From: Hufsiella ginkgonis
GTDB taxonomy: Bacteria > Bacteroidota > Bacteroidia > Sphingobacteriales > Sphingobacteriaceae
Assembly (NCBI RefSeq): GCF_009834915.1
Contig: NZ_WVHS01000001.1
Coordinates: forward strand, 186,001-250,000
Length of the DNA: 64,000 nt
Direction of reading: 5' to 3'
This document shows positions 38,670 through 47,577 of this stretch, one piece after another. Each line of letters starts with the position of its first letter. Position 1 is the first letter of the stretch. The translations under genes were made by a program, and so were the position numbers. The notes under the pieces were generated by a model that worked only from the letters and a program-made list of their open reading frames with translations, ran no database searches and had not been told where the DNA came from.

Positions 38670-40129
38670 CAGTTTAACTGGTTTAATTGTTCCGTTAGCA
38701 CTTGTTTATCGTCGAACGGGTATTTCACCCCACTGATCTCCTGGTATTTTTCATGTCCTTTCCCGGCCAGCACGATGATGTCGCCCGGCGCCGCCAGGTG
38801 ACAGGCCGTGCGGATCGCTTCTTTGCGGTCGGCTATAGACAAGTATTTGCGTTTATGCTCCGGAGAAATGCCGGATTCCATGTCCCTGATGATCTGTGCC
38901 GGGTCTTCGCTACGCGGGTTATCGGAGGTCAGGATCACCTTATCGCTCCACTGGCCGGCGGTCCGGGCCATTATGGGGCGTTTGGTTTTATCGCGATCGC
39001 CGCCACACCCGATCACCGTAATGATCTGCTCGTTCCCTTTGCGGATATCGTGCACGGTATTAAGCACATTTTGAACGGCATCAGGCGTATGTGCGTAATC
39101 TACGATGCCGGTGATACCGGAATTGCCGGTCACGTAGTCGAACCTTCCTTCGGCGCCCGTTAACCTGCTGAGCGCAGTAAGCACCCGTATTTTATCCTGC
39201 TCCAGCAGCATTGCCGCCGAAAATACGGCAAGCAGGTTGTAAGCGTTAAAGCTCCCAACCAGCTTGAACCATACTTCCGCCCCATCTAAATTCAGCAGCA
39301 AGCCGCTGAAGTGATTTTCAATGATCTTCGCCCTGAAATCGGCGATATTTTTTAGGCCATAGCTCTTGCGGTGCGCTTTGGTGTTCTGAAGCATCACCGC
39401 GCCATTTTTATCATCGGCGTTGGTTAACGCGAAGGCATTGCCGGTGAGCCCGTCAAAAAAGGCTTTTTTAGCTTTAAGGTATGCGTCGAACGTACCATGA
39501 AAATCGAGGTGATCATGCGTCAGGTTCGAAAAGATCCCGCCGGAGAAAAGCAATCCCTTGATCCTGTTCTGCGCCACCGCATGCGAGCTTACTTCCATAA
39601 AGCAGTAGTCGCAGCCGCTTTCCACCATCCCCGCCAGCAGCCGGTTAAGGGCGATCGGGTCGGGTGTGGTATGGGTCGCCGGAATGATACGGTCGTTTAC
39701 CTGGTTCTGCACCGTCGAGATCAGCCCCACTTTATATCCCAGCTCCCTGAATAGTTTGAACAACAACGTAGCGATGGTCGTTTTGCCATTAGTACCGGTC
39801 ACGCCGGTTAACGATAACTTGGCAGAAGGATTGTCAAAAAAGGCCGAAGCAAGGATGCCAAGCGCATTGGATGAATCAGGCGTCCTCACATAATAAACAT
39901 GGTCGGCAAACGCCTCCGGGAATGTTTCGCACACTACCACGGCAGCGCCCTGCTCCACCACCCGGGCGATGAACTTATGACCATCGGTCACCGTTCCCCT
40001 GACCGCTACGAACAGCGAGCCGGGTGCCGCGAGCCGCGAGTCAAAGCAAATATCTTTGACCGTACGCGGTTCCTTACCCACCGTTCCGGTGATGTTCACA
40101 TGGGTTAATATATTTTTCAGCGATGTCAT
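38669..40129 (-). CDS. murE: UDP-MurNAc-tripeptide synthetase, meso-DAP type
   Basis: MurE adds the third residue of the stem peptide. The 486-residue Mur ligase has the ATP loop GTNGKTT (112-118), [25 protein letters not shown], and the substrate motif DNPR (403-406), which selects meso-diaminopimelate over lysine. This predicts a DAP-type peptidoglycan and fits with dapA in the same window. The next step enzyme, MurF, is not in the cluster. Its stop shares one base with the mraY start. Confidence 0.98.
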   Translation of the reverse strand: MTSLKNILTHVNITGTVGKEPRTVKDICFDSRLAAPGSLFVAVRGTVTDGHKFIARVVEQGAAVVVCETFPEAFADHVYYVRTPDSSNALGILASAFFDNPSAKLSLTGVTGTNGKTTIATLLFKLFRELGYKVGLISTVQNQVNDRIIPATHTTPDPIALNRLLAGMVESGCDYCFMEVSSHAVAQNRIKGLLFSGGIFSNLTHDHLDFHGTFDAYLKAKKAFFDGLTGNAFALTNADDKNGAVMLQNTKAHRKSYGLKNIADFRAKIIENHFSGLLLNLDGAEVWFKLVGSFNAYNLLAVFSAAMLLEQDKIRVLTALSRLTGAEGRFDYVTGNSGITGIVDYAHTPDAVQNVLNTVHDIRKGNEQIITVIGCGGDRDKTKRPIMARTAGQWSDKVILTSDNPRSEDPAQIIRDMESGISPEHKRKYLSIADRKEAIRTACHLAAPGDIIVLAGKGHEKYQEISGVKYPFDDKQVLTEQLNQLN

Positions 40130-42228
40130 TATTGCATTTCCAACAGGATTCCAAGTCCTTTACGGGTGCGCGAACCGGGCGTTACCGATTGGCGGACCAC
40201 CTTTCCACTTCCTTTTACTACCGGCTTCAACCCGGCGTTCCCTGCAGCATACAATGCATCGCGCAGCCCCATGCCGGTAAGATCGGGAACGGTATTTTCA
40301 TCGTAATTCTCTTCTCTCACATCTATCCCGTTATTGGTATCCACCACGTTGGCGGCATCCGCATTTGCGGCCAACAGCGCTTTAATTCCCAACGACCTGT
40401 ACACCCGCTGCGTAGCCTTCCGGTAACCCGATTTTGAGGGCGGCATTTTCGTATTTCCCGCCAGTTTATCCGGCGCCGGATGGGTGAACATATCTGCATC
40501 GCTGGCGTAGATCTTATCGGCGATCTCCCGGAAAGGAGGGCCGGCCACCAGTGCACCATAATACCCGTTCTTAGGATCGTTAATTACCACGATAAGCGAA
40601 TACTTCGGGTTATCTGCCGGGAAATACCCGCAGAACGACGCCTGGTACTGTCTCTTTCCCCGGTATCCTTTATTTGCATCGGCCACCTGGGCAGTACCTG
40701 ATTTTCCGGCAACCTTATATAAAGGGTTATAGATCACGTTTTTCCCGGTACCGTCGGTAATTACGCCTTCCAGCATCTCCTGCATCTTTTTAAGGGTCAC
40801 GTCCGAACAGATCTTCTCGTTGATCACCTGGGCTTTAAAGCGTTCCACGGTATTCCCCAACCGGCGGATCTCGCTTACAAAAATGGGAGAGACATATTTT
40901 CCATTGTTGGCGATGGCATTGTAAAACGACACCATCTTTAACGGGGTAAGCTGCATCTCGTATCCATAGGCCATTTGAGGCAGAGTCATGTTCTTGTTCC
41001 AGCTCCGGTTCCCGGGATTTTTAACCACGGGAGTCGCTTCCCCAGGAATCTGGAGCCCGAATCTCTTATTCAGCCCCCAGGTATACAGGTGGTCGGTAAA
41101 CGCCGATTGTTTATCGTGGTAAGCATTGTTCACCAGCTTGGCTACCGCAGCGTTCGACGATTCTTCAAATGCCCGCTTTACCGAAACAACACCGATGCTG
41201 CCGTGCGAATCCTTGATCATATGACCGGGGATCTTATAATTCCCGGTTTCTACCAGCGTGTTGGTATCCACTTTCTTATCTTCCAGCAGCGCCATGTACG
41301 AGGCGACCTTAAACGTCGACCCGGGATCCTGGTTCCCGGCTATCGCGTAATTGAACGTTTCTTTATATTCACCTTCCGCAGTACGGGTATAGTTGGCCAC
41401 AGCCCTGATCTCCCCGGTCTTCACCTCCATCAGGATCACGCATCCATGGTGGGCGTCGCTTTTCACGAGCTGTTTCATCAGCGCATTCTGTGCCACATCC
41501 TGCATGTTAATGTCGATGGTAGAAATAATGTCTGCGCCTTCTTTCGGGGCGATCTCTATGTCCTGATTTACCGGGATCCAAACCCCTCCGGCAATCCGCT
41601 GCATCAGCTGTTTGCCGCTTTCGCCGTCGATGTAGTCACTGTAAGCGCCCTCAAGGCCAACCGGCTGTACGTTCTCGTTTTTATACCCGATGGTACGCGC
41701 CGCCAGTGTCTTAAACGGCAGGATCCGTTTGTTCATCGCGATGGAGATCATGCCGCCCTTATACTTACCCATGTTGAATATGGGGAAACTCCTTACCGTA
41801 TTCAGCTGCAGGTGTGTTACTTTTCTCTTCAGGAGGAAATAGCGCGACTTATCTCTTCTCCCTTCCCACAATAACCGGGAATACTGTTTCGTACTTTTAT
41901 CGCCAAACAGGGCAGACAATTTCGCTGCGAGCGAATCCACCTTATCCTTGAATACTTCATCCTTTTCGATCCCGCCGGCCAGCATGTCCATGCGCAGCTC
42001 ATATTCGGGGACCGAGGTAGCGAGCAAACTGCCGTCGGAAGAATAAATATTACCGCGCACCGCCTCTACGTTCCGGTACATGGTTGACAGGCTATCGGCC
42101 ATCGCGCGCCACTTATTACCCTGCACGAACTGCACATGGCAGAGCTTGAACACTACCGCAAACGCGAAAAATACGATCAGCCCGAAAGCGATGTATACGC
42201 GCATTAATATGTCGGTCCTTATATTCAT
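40129..42228 (-). CDS. ftsI: Septal penicillin-binding protein (FtsI/PBP3) with PASTA domain
   Basis: This class B PBP transpeptidase acts at the septum with FtsW. The 699 residues comprise one N-terminal membrane span (about 10-30), a dimerisation domain (VRGNIYSSDGSLLATS) and a transpeptidase domain with STFK (304-307), SSN (357-359) and KSG (509-511). A C-terminal PASTA domain begins near residue 645 (VPDLTGMGLRDALYAAGNAG). The PASTA domain is absent from E. coli FtsI but seen in many Bacteroidota and Firmicutes division PBPs. It overlaps the ftsL start region by 4 bp and murE by 1 bp. Confidence 0.97.
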   Translation of the reverse strand: MNIRTDILMRVYIAFGLIVFFAFAVVFKLCHVQFVQGNKWRAMADSLSTMYRNVEAVRGNIYSSDGSLLATSVPEYELRMDMLAGGIEKDEVFKDKVDSLAAKLSALFGDKSTKQYSRLLWEGRRDKSRYFLLKRKVTHLQLNTVRSFPIFNMGKYKGGMISIAMNKRILPFKTLAARTIGYKNENVQPVGLEGAYSDYIDGESGKQLMQRIAGGVWIPVNQDIEIAPKEGADIISTIDINMQDVAQNALMKQLVKSDAHHGCVILMEVKTGEIRAVANYTRTAEGEYKETFNYAIAGNQDPGSTFKVASYMALLEDKKVDTNTLVETGNYKIPGHMIKDSHGSIGVVSVKRAFEESSNAAVAKLVNNAYHDKQSAFTDHLYTWGLNKRFGLQIPGEATPVVKNPGNRSWNKNMTLPQMAYGYEMQLTPLKMVSFYNAIANNGKYVSPIFVSEIRRLGNTVERFKAQVINEKICSDVTLKKMQEMLEGVITDGTGKNVIYNPLYKVAGKSGTAQVADANKGYRGKRQYQASFCGYFPADNPKYSLIVVINDPKNGYYGALVAGPPFREIADKIYASDADMFTHPAPDKLAGNTKMPPSKSGYRKATQRVYRSLGIKALLAANADAANVVDTNNGIDVREENYDENTVPDLTGMGLRDALYAAGNAGLKPVVKGSGKVVRQSVTPGSRTRKGLGILLEMQ

Positions 42229-42617
42229 TCGCTGATGGTTATTTTTTTTGGCGGTTCAATGGGCTCCTTTAACCCGAGGCTATCGGCGTGCCTGGCTACT
42301 TCCGTTTGCGTACTTTTTTGCATCAGGTTGGCCTTCAGAATTTTAAAATCCCAGTTAAGCTCTTTTACTTCCTTATTCAGTTTATTGATGTCCCGGATAT
42401 TCCGTTCCGTCAGGTGCCTGTTCCCGATATAGATCATCGCCAGGAACGCCAGGAAAATTACGAAAGGGAGCATTTCCGTTGCCGTATCTTTCGATACCAC
42501 GCCTTCCGTAAGCAGCGTAGTAAAGAAATTCTTCGGCAGCTCGGCCTTCTCCGGCTTTTGTGCGGTTTGCGCCTCCTGCTCTTCGTCTGCTAATTCATCG
42601 CGAAAACGATTACTCAT
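42225..42617 (-). CDS. ftsL: FtsL-like division protein
   Basis: The 130-residue protein has a charged cytosolic N-terminus (about 45 residues, many Glu/Lys), one membrane span near 48-66 (MLPFVIFLAFLAMIYIG), and a periplasmic coiled-coil segment (NIRDINKLNKEVKELNWDFKIL). Sequence similarity to E. coli FtsL is negligible; the call rests on topology, size and position between rsmH and ftsI. It overlaps ftsI by 4 bp and is separated from rsmH by 155 bp. Confidence 0.85.
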   Translation of the reverse strand: MSNRFRDELADEEQEAQTAQKPEKAELPKNFFTTLLTEGVVSKDTATEMLPFVIFLAFLAMIYIGNRHLTERNIRDINKLNKEVKELNWDFKILKANLMQKSTQTEVARHADSLGLKEPIEPPKKITISE

Positions 42618-42772
42618 ATTGTTCGTGCGTTCGTTTTTCCAGGTATTGTATTATTAATGGCTGCCGGTTACCCGCCGCCAGCTTACGCGAAGTGCGGCGG
42701 CGCGTACAGGTTCACCACTTTATTTTACAGGCAGGCAATGGATAGTTGTCGATCATTGCCTTCCGTTTAATT
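42618..42772. other. 155-bp gap between rsmH and ftsL, without a recognisable gene
   Basis: This is the largest break in the front half of the division cluster. It holds a CGCCGCC/GGCGGCG inverted repeat (about 42675-42705) that could form a hairpin, but no T run. I find no convincing ORF on either strand. Confidence 0.5.
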
Positions 42773-43675
42773 TTACTGTTTTCTTGCCACCCTCAGCTTG
42801 GCGCTCCGCGCCCGGTTGTTTAGCGCCAGCTCTTCCGCGGAGGCGGTAACCGCTTTGCGCGATACCTGCTCAAGCGGCCTGATCTCGTTGCCAAAAAAGT
42901 CCTTTTCCACCTCCCCGGCGAATTTCCCTTTGGCGATAAAGTTCTTCACCAGCCGGTCTTCCAGCGAATGATAAGACATTACCACCAGTCGTCCTCCTTC
43001 ATTAAGCACCTCCACCGATTGCCGTAAGAAATCCCGCAGCGCATCCAGCTCACCGTTCACTTCTATACGCAGCGCCTGGAAAACCTGGGCAAGGTACTTG
43101 TTCTCCTTTCCGCGCGGGACCAGCGAAGCGATCGCTGTCTTCAGGTCGGAAACCGTTTCAACCGGTTTATTTAACCGCGACGTAACGATGGTATTGGCCA
43201 GCGTTTTTGCGTTCTGTATTTCCCCGTACATGCCGAAGATCCGGTGCAGCGCCTCGGCGGAGTAGGTATTCACCACGTCGCGGGCGGTTAGCGCCGACGA
43301 TTGGTCCATCCGCATATCTAGGGCGCCATCGAACCGGATCGAAAACCCCCGCGCTGGCTGATCAAACTGGTGTGATGACACTCCAAGATCAGCCAGGATG
43401 CCGTCCACTTGCGGAGCTCCGTGCAAACGGCAATTATTTTTCAGGTAGCGGAAGTTCTGATCTATAAAGGTTAACCGATCATCGTTGGGAATATTCTGCC
43501 GGGCATCAGCATCCTGGTCGAACGCCAGCAACCTGCCCTTTTTATTTAAATGTTTCAGGATCTCGCGCGAATGGCCACCCCCGCCGAAAGTAACGTCTAC
43601 ATAAATGCCGTCCGGCTTAATTGCCAGGCCCTCAATACATTCATGAAGCATTACCGGGGTATGGTATTCAGTCAT
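42773..43675 (-). CDS. rsmH: 16S rRNA m4C1402 methyltransferase
   Basis: RsmH (MraW) methylates N4 of C1402 in 16S rRNA. The 300-residue protein shows YHTPVMLHECIEGL, the SAM loop YVDVTFGGGGHSREIL, ILADLGVSSHQFDQPARGFS, and VVMSYHSLEDRLVKNF. Its start overlaps the mraZ stop by 8 bp, the standard mraZ-rsmH arrangement. Confidence 0.98.
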   Translation of the reverse strand: MTEYHTPVMLHECIEGLAIKPDGIYVDVTFGGGGHSREILKHLNKKGRLLAFDQDADARQNIPNDDRLTFIDQNFRYLKNNCRLHGAPQVDGILADLGVSSHQFDQPARGFSIRFDGALDMRMDQSSALTARDVVNTYSAEALHRIFGMYGEIQNAKTLANTIVTSRLNKPVETVSDLKTAIASLVPRGKENKYLAQVFQALRIEVNGELDALRDFLRQSVEVLNEGGRLVVMSYHSLEDRLVKNFIAKGKFAGEVEKDFFGNEIRPLEQVSRKAVTASAEELALNNRARSAKLRVARKQ

Positions 43676-44132
43676 TCGTTCTCCTTCCTGCGCCGCCCAT
43701 TACCTCTTCGGCAAGCCGCGCAAAATCTTCAGGTTCTTTATCCAGCTGATCCTCAAATGCATCTTTCGCCCAAACTTCTATTTTACTGAGCTGGCACGAC
43801 AACACTACATCACTATCGATCCCCGCAAACTCCAGCAACTTCTTCGGCAACAGCACCCTACCTGCCGCATCCAGGGTCAGCTCCGTAGCTCCGCGGGTGA
43901 AATAACGCACAAACTCCCGCGTCTTCGCTTCGTAGAGATTTAACCCATTCAGGTCATTTGTAATTTTATCCCATTCCTTTCGCGAGTAAATCACCAGGTG
44001 CTTTTCAAATCCACGGTTAATCACAAGCCCCTCTTTCTCCACTTCAGGCAGTTGCTTTTTAAGACCGGATGGGATCACCATACGACCCTTAGCGTCAAGC
44101 TTACAGTCAAATTCTCCTAAAAAGTGGGACAT
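43668..44132 (-). CDS. mraZ: Transcriptional regulator MraZ
   Basis: MraZ is the first gene of the division cluster and, in E. coli, represses it. The 154 residues contain two SpoVT/AbrB-like modules with the DxxGR motif: LDAKGRMVIPSGL near the N-terminus and LDAAGRVLLPKKL in the middle. Its DNA sites are tandem TGGGN repeats, and just such repeats lie 46-70 bp upstream of its ATG, so autoregulation is likely. Confidence 0.97.
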   Translation of the reverse strand: MSHFLGEFDCKLDAKGRMVIPSGLKKQLPEVEKEGLVINRGFEKHLVIYSRKEWDKITNDLNGLNLYEAKTREFVRYFTRGATELTLDAAGRVLLPKKLLEFAGIDSDVVLSCQLSKIEVWAKDAFEDQLDKEPEDFARLAEEVMGGAGRRTND

Positions 44133-44177
44133 GTAGGGTCTTATGCATTAAATCGAAAGTAAAATTAGCAAGATATC

Positions 44178-44202
44178 TCCCACTATATACCACTTTCTCC
44201 CA
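44178..44202 (-). promoter_or_regulatory. mraZ: Putative MraZ operator (three direct repeats, 10-bp period)
   Basis: On the minus strand the pentamers TGGGA (44202-44198), TGGTA (44192-44188) and TGGGA (44182-44178) occur at exact 10-bp intervals, one helical turn apart. E. coli MraZ binds TGGGN direct repeats spaced by 5 bp, which is the same geometry. The site is 46-70 bp upstream of the mraZ ATG, where a promoter must lie, though I cannot place a clean -7 box. Confidence 0.75.
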
Positions 44203-44258
44203 CAAAAAGTTTTCAACAATAGTTTTCCCCATAGTAGGCATAACTTTTTATCGACCAC

Positions 44259-44293
44259 AAAAAAAGGCACTGAGGAGATCAGTGCCTTTTTAA
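44259..44293 (-). terminator. Terminator separating pgk from the mraZ operon
   Basis: AAAAAGGCACTGA and its complement TCAGTGCCTTTTT form a 13-bp perfect stem around the loop GGAGA, with A/T tails on both sides. It lies 17 bp after the pgk stop codon. Confidence 0.9.
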
Positions 44294-44309
44294 AAACGAG
44301 GATGTCCGT

Positions 44310-45500
44310 TTATTCATTGATCGCTTTTACCCCCGGCAGCTCTTTTCCTTCCATGTATTCGAGCAGCGCGCCGCCGCCGGTAGAGACGTAGCTTACCTGA
44401 TCTTCGAAACCGAACTTGGCTACCGCCGCTGCGGAATCGCCTCCGCCGATCAGCGAGAAAGCGCCATTTTCCGTGGCTTTAACCACCGATTCGGCTACGG
44501 CTTTGGTGCCTGCCTCAAATTTCTCCATTTCGAACACGCCCATCGGGCCGTTCCACAGGATGGTCTTTGAAGCGGTGATCACCTCCCCAAATGCCTTCAC
44601 GGAATCGGGGCCGATATCTAGTCCCATCCAGCCGTCTTTAATATCGTCGTTTTGCGCAGTGCCGGTGTCTGCATCGGCGGCAAACTTATCGGCTATTATC
44701 GAGTCTGTGGGGAGGATCAGCTTTACGCCCCGGGATTTGGCTTTTTCGACCAGGCTCAATGCCAGGTCGAGCTTATCTTCTTCCACCAGCGATTTACCGA
44801 TATTGCCACCCAACGCTTTCGCGAAGGTGTATGCCATGCCGCCGCCTATGAGGATATTATCCACTTTTTCCAGCAGTTTCTCGATCAGCAGGATCTTGTC
44901 CGAAACCTTCGCACCTCCCATGATCGCGGTGAAGGGTTTTGCGGCGCCGTTCAATACTTTCCCGGCATTCTCAAGCTCGCCGGCCATCAGGTACCCGAAG
45001 TACCTGGCATCCGGGAAAAACCTGGCGATTACCGCGGTAGAAGCATGTGCACGGTGCGCAGTGCCGAACGCATCGTTCACGTACACATCGCCCAGCCCGG
45101 CTAATTTTTCAGCGAACGCTTCATCGCCCTTTTCCTCTTCCTTGTAAAAACGAAGATTTTCGAGCAGCAACAGATCGCCGCCTTTTAAAGCGGCCGCTTT
45201 TTCCGTAGCCTGTTCGCCAATACAATCATCCGCAAACTGAACTTCTGTACCCAGTTCTTCTGACAGGTGTTTTACGAGGTGCTTCAGGGAATACTTTTCT
45301 GCAGGACCGTCTTTGGGCCGGCCCAGGTGCGACATCAGGATCACCGATCCGCCGTCATGCAGGATCTTCCTGATAGTGGGCAACGCGCCTTTAATGCGGT
45401 TATCATCGGTGATTTGGTAACCGGCGTCCAACGGAACGTTAAAATCAACACGTATAAGGGCTTTTTTACCGGAAAAATTGAGGTCGTCGATGGTTTTCAT
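44310..45500 (-). CDS. pgk: Phosphoglycerate kinase
   Basis: Pgk converts 1,3-bisphosphoglycerate and ADP to 3-phosphoglycerate and ATP in glycolysis. The 396 residues are normal length. Motifs include [53 protein letters not shown], the ATP-site [15 protein letters not shown], and [15 protein letters not shown]. It lies downstream of gap and a GNAT gene on the same strand but is separated from them by a 268-bp repeat array. Confidence 0.98.
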   Translation of the reverse strand: MKTIDDLNFSGKKALIRVDFNVPLDAGYQITDDNRIKGALPTIRKILHDGGSVILMSHLGRPKDGPAEKYSLKHLVKHLSEELGTEVQFADDCIGEQATEKAAALKGGDLLLLENLRFYKEEEKGDEAFAEKLAGLGDVYVNDAFGTAHRAHASTAVIARFFPDARYFGYLMAGELENAGKVLNGAAKPFTAIMGGAKVSDKILLIEKLLEKVDNILIGGGMAYTFAKALGGNIGKSLVEEDKLDLALSLVEKAKSRGVKLILPTDSIIADKFAADADTGTAQNDDIKDGWMGLDIGPDSVKAFGEVITASKTILWNGPMGVFEMEKFEAGTKAVAESVVKATENGAFSLIGGGDSAAAVAKFGFEDQVSYVSTGGGALLEYMEGKELPGVKAINE

Positions 45501-45517
45501 GGAGTTAGGAGGGGTGG

Positions 45518-45768
45518 GTTGTCAGTTATCAGTGGTCAGTTATCAGTTATCAGTGGTCAGTTATTAGCTGTCAGCAGTCAGCTATCAGCAGTCAGCCTGT
45601 TTGTAGTTAAGATCATATCAGCTTTCAGCAGTCAGCTTTCAGCCCGTTTATAAGTTAAGATCATGTTAGCTTTCAGCTATCAGCAGTCAGCCTGTTTATA
45701 AGTTAAGATCATGTTAGTTACAGGTAACAAGCTGAAAGCTGATAGCTGATTGCTGATAGCTGTCAACT
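45518..45768. repeat. Repeat array between GNAT gene and pgk with 48-bp tandem units
   Basis: Short words (TCAGTTATCAGTGG, AGCTGTCAGCAGTCAGC) run from 45518. A longer unit, CAGTCAGC-type words followed by CCTGTTTATAAGTTAAGATC, occurs three times with its constant part starting at 45596, 45643 and 45691, giving 47- and 48-bp periods. The right end carries inverted words (AGCTGATAGCTGATTGCTG), so the whole block is an imperfect inverted repeat. It ends directly at the GNAT stop codon. I see no gene inside. Confidence 0.85.
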
Positions 45769-46224
45769 CTACTTCACCTTCAAATACATCACCTTATGCG
45801 GTCCGATGCCCAGTATTTCGAACTCATCCGAGATGAACTCGAAACCCAGCGCCTTATAAAAGGGCAGCGCGATCTTGCGGGCATTGCCCCAAATATAGTT
45901 GACTTTCTGACCGCGTAGGTACACAATTGCGAAATTTACGACTTTGTTGCCAAATCCCTGTCCGCGAAACTCCGGGAGGGTAGCCATTCCCCGCACCTGG
46001 TAGCCCACGGCGCCCTCGTGAATTTTCACCCGGTTTCCCGGTGTGAGGTCCTGCTTGTGGAACGTAGCGATACAGGCGAGCACACCTTCGTGGAAATAAC
46101 CCAGGTGGAAAGCGCCTTCGCCGTCATCACCCGGAAAAATGCATTGAGCCGGCGCCAGTTTTCCTTCCCGCAGCACTTCGTTGCGGATGGCCAGCGTTTC
46201 TCCGGTAGTAATAAATTTGATCAT
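45769..46224 (-). CDS. GNAT family N-acetyltransferase
   Basis: The 151-residue GNAT domain shows the acetyl-CoA loop RGQGFG in GMATLPEFRGQGFGNKVV and a terminal strand with FYKALGFEFISDEFEI. The acceptor substrate is unknown. It overlaps the end of gap by 4 bp (ATGA-type junction), so the two are almost certainly translated from one message. Confidence 0.9.
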   Translation of the reverse strand: MIKFITTGETLAIRNEVLREGKLAPAQCIFPGDDGEGAFHLGYFHEGVLACIATFHKQDLTPGNRVKIHEGAVGYQVRGMATLPEFRGQGFGNKVVNFAIVYLRGQKVNYIWGNARKIALPFYKALGFEFISDEFEILGIGPHKVMYLKVK

Positions 46225-47210
46225 AAGCGGGAGATCCTTTCTACCAGGTCGGCGAGGCGGCTGGAATAACCATACTCATTGTCGTACCAGCCCACCACCT
46301 TTACGAGGTCGCCAACGATAGAGGTAAGCTTCGAGTCAAAAATACAGGAATGCGGGTTATCCAATATATCCACAGATACGATCGGGTCTTCGGTGTACTC
46401 CAGCACTTCTTTTAAAAACCCCTCGGAAGCCGCCTTAAACGCTGCATTGATCTCCTCGATGGTCGGCTGCCTGCGCAGGATGCAGGTAAAATCTGTAAGC
46501 GACCCGTTGAGCACCGGCACCCTGATACCTGCCCCGCCCATTTTACCGTCGAGATGCGGAAAAATATTCGTGATGGCTTTTGCCGCGCCGGTGGTGGTAG
46601 GAATAATGGACGAGCCGGCGGCACGTGCCCGGCGAAGGTCCTTATGCGGCGAGTCGTGCAGGTTCTGGTCGCCCGTCATGGAGTGCACCGTGGTAATGTA
46701 TCCATCTACCACCTCCCAGTTATCGTCGAGCACTTTCACCATAGGCGCCACGTTATTGGTGGTACAGGATGCATTAGAAAGTATCGGCGCACGAAAGTCG
46801 ATGTCCTGGTCGTTTACGCCGAGCACTACGGTGGGTATGTCCCTGTCCGCCGAAGGCGCCGAAACGATCACCTGTTTTGCGCCTGCCTGCAAGTGCAGTT
46901 CCGCCTTATTGCGGGCAGTAAAGAGACCGGTTGATTCGATCACCAGGTCGATCTCCAGCGCTTTCCACGGCAGTGCCGAAGGGTCGCGCTCGGAAAACAC
47001 CCGGATCGGTCCCCCATTCACCCGCAGGGTACTGCCGTCCACCGAAATTTCGCCCTTAAAACCACCATGCACGGTGTCGTACTTCACCAGGTGGGCAAGC
47101 GTTGCCGCATCGGCCAGGTCATTAATGGCGGTTACCCGGATGCCACGTTCCGTAAGTGTACGGAGAACGGTTCTCCCGATGCGGCCAAATCCGTTGATAG
47201 CGATTTTCAT
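46221..47210 (-). CDS. gap: Glyceraldehyde-3-phosphate dehydrogenase
   Basis: The start is the ATG 47210 (MKIAINGFGRIGRTVLRTL), since the family begins with this NAD-binding strand; a codon 21 bases upstream is a false extension. The 329 residues include GFGRIG (7-12), D31 (AINDLAD), which suggests NAD preference, the catalytic C149 in SNASCTTNN, and TTVHSMTGDQ with the partner His. It starts a minus-strand unit gap-GNAT, with pgk further downstream. Confidence 0.96.
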   Translation of the reverse strand: MKIAINGFGRIGRTVLRTLTERGIRVTAINDLADAATLAHLVKYDTVHGGFKGEISVDGSTLRVNGGPIRVFSERDPSALPWKALEIDLVIESTGLFTARNKAELHLQAGAKQVIVSAPSADRDIPTVVLGVNDQDIDFRAPILSNASCTTNNVAPMVKVLDDNWEVVDGYITTVHSMTGDQNLHDSPHKDLRRARAAGSSIIPTTTGAAKAITNIFPHLDGKMGGAGIRVPVLNGSLTDFTCILRRQPTIEEINAAFKAASEGFLKEVLEYTEDPIVSVDILDNPHSCIFDSKLTSIVGDLVKVVGWYDNEYGYSSRLADLVERISRL

Positions 47211-47213
47211 GTA

Positions 47214-47390
47214 GCGATCAGCTGTCGGCAATCAGCTGCCGGCCTGTTGGTACCTAAGTATCCGCCGGGCTGGAAGCTGGCTGCCGTTATTTTCCCGCAA
47301 AGGTAGAAACCGTTTGAAACTTTTAACAGTATCCATAGTTTTTATTGTTAACAAGCTGAAAGCTGATCGCTGGCAGCTGAAAGCAATTTT
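47214..47390. repeat. Inverted AGCTG/CAGCT repeat element around the gap promoter
   Basis: ATCAGCTGTCGGCAATCAGC words at 47218-47250 face inverted partners (TAACAAGCTGAAAGCTGATC) at 47348-47385. The right side closely matches the right end of the 45.5-kb array. The element occupies the space between gap and the small plus-strand ORF. Confidence 0.65.
47298..47305 (-). promoter_or_regulatory. -7 box of the gap promoter
   Basis: TACCTTTG on the minus strand matches TAnnTTTG. The -33 region reads TGTT about 20-21 bp upstream, a partial match. The predicted leader to the gap ATG is about 80 nt and would contain the left half of the repeat element. Confidence 0.5.
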
Positions 47391-47391
47391 T

Positions 47392-47577
47392 ATGAACAAC
47401 CAGAGCAACCATCCCGAAAAATTCGAACCAAAAGACTCCAAAGAGAAGCGCATCAGGCACCCGAAAGACGATAATGAAGCCGTAGTAAAACCGGAAGACC
47501 GGCATTACGACGAAAAGACGGCGGACTTTGGCGATGTTGCCGCCAAGCGGGAGCAAAGCGATCACCGGCCCAGTTAG
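47392..47577 (+). CDS. Small charged, probably disordered protein
   Basis: The 61-residue ORF (MNNQSNHPEKFEPKDSKEKR...) is hydrophilic throughout, rich in K, E, D and H. The ATG at 47392 is preferred to an upstream in-frame start because the extra residues would encode repeat DNA. Its stop overlaps the topoisomerase IB stop tail to tail. I do not recognise a family; the composition resembles small stress-type hydrophilic proteins, but that is not evidence of function. Confidence 0.5.
   Translation: MNNQSNHPEKFEPKDSKEKRIRHPKDDNEAVVKPEDRHYDEKTADFGDVAAKREQSDHRPS

Noticed and set aside
38669-40129. A murF gene hidden near murE/mraY
   Set aside because: murE and mraY share one base, leaving no room, and no other Mur ligase ATP loop is present besides those of murC, murD and murE.
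42618-42772. Short ORF between rsmH and ftsL
   Set aside because: Only about 14 codons can be read and no conservation or start signal supports it.
45518-45768. Possible CRISPR array
   Set aside because: The units are contiguous and related throughout with no unique spacers, and there are no cas genes.
46279-47214. 311-codon plus-strand frame opposite gap
   Set aside because: It mirrors the gap gene and its Ser/Thr/Pro-rich translation is a typical antisense shadow.
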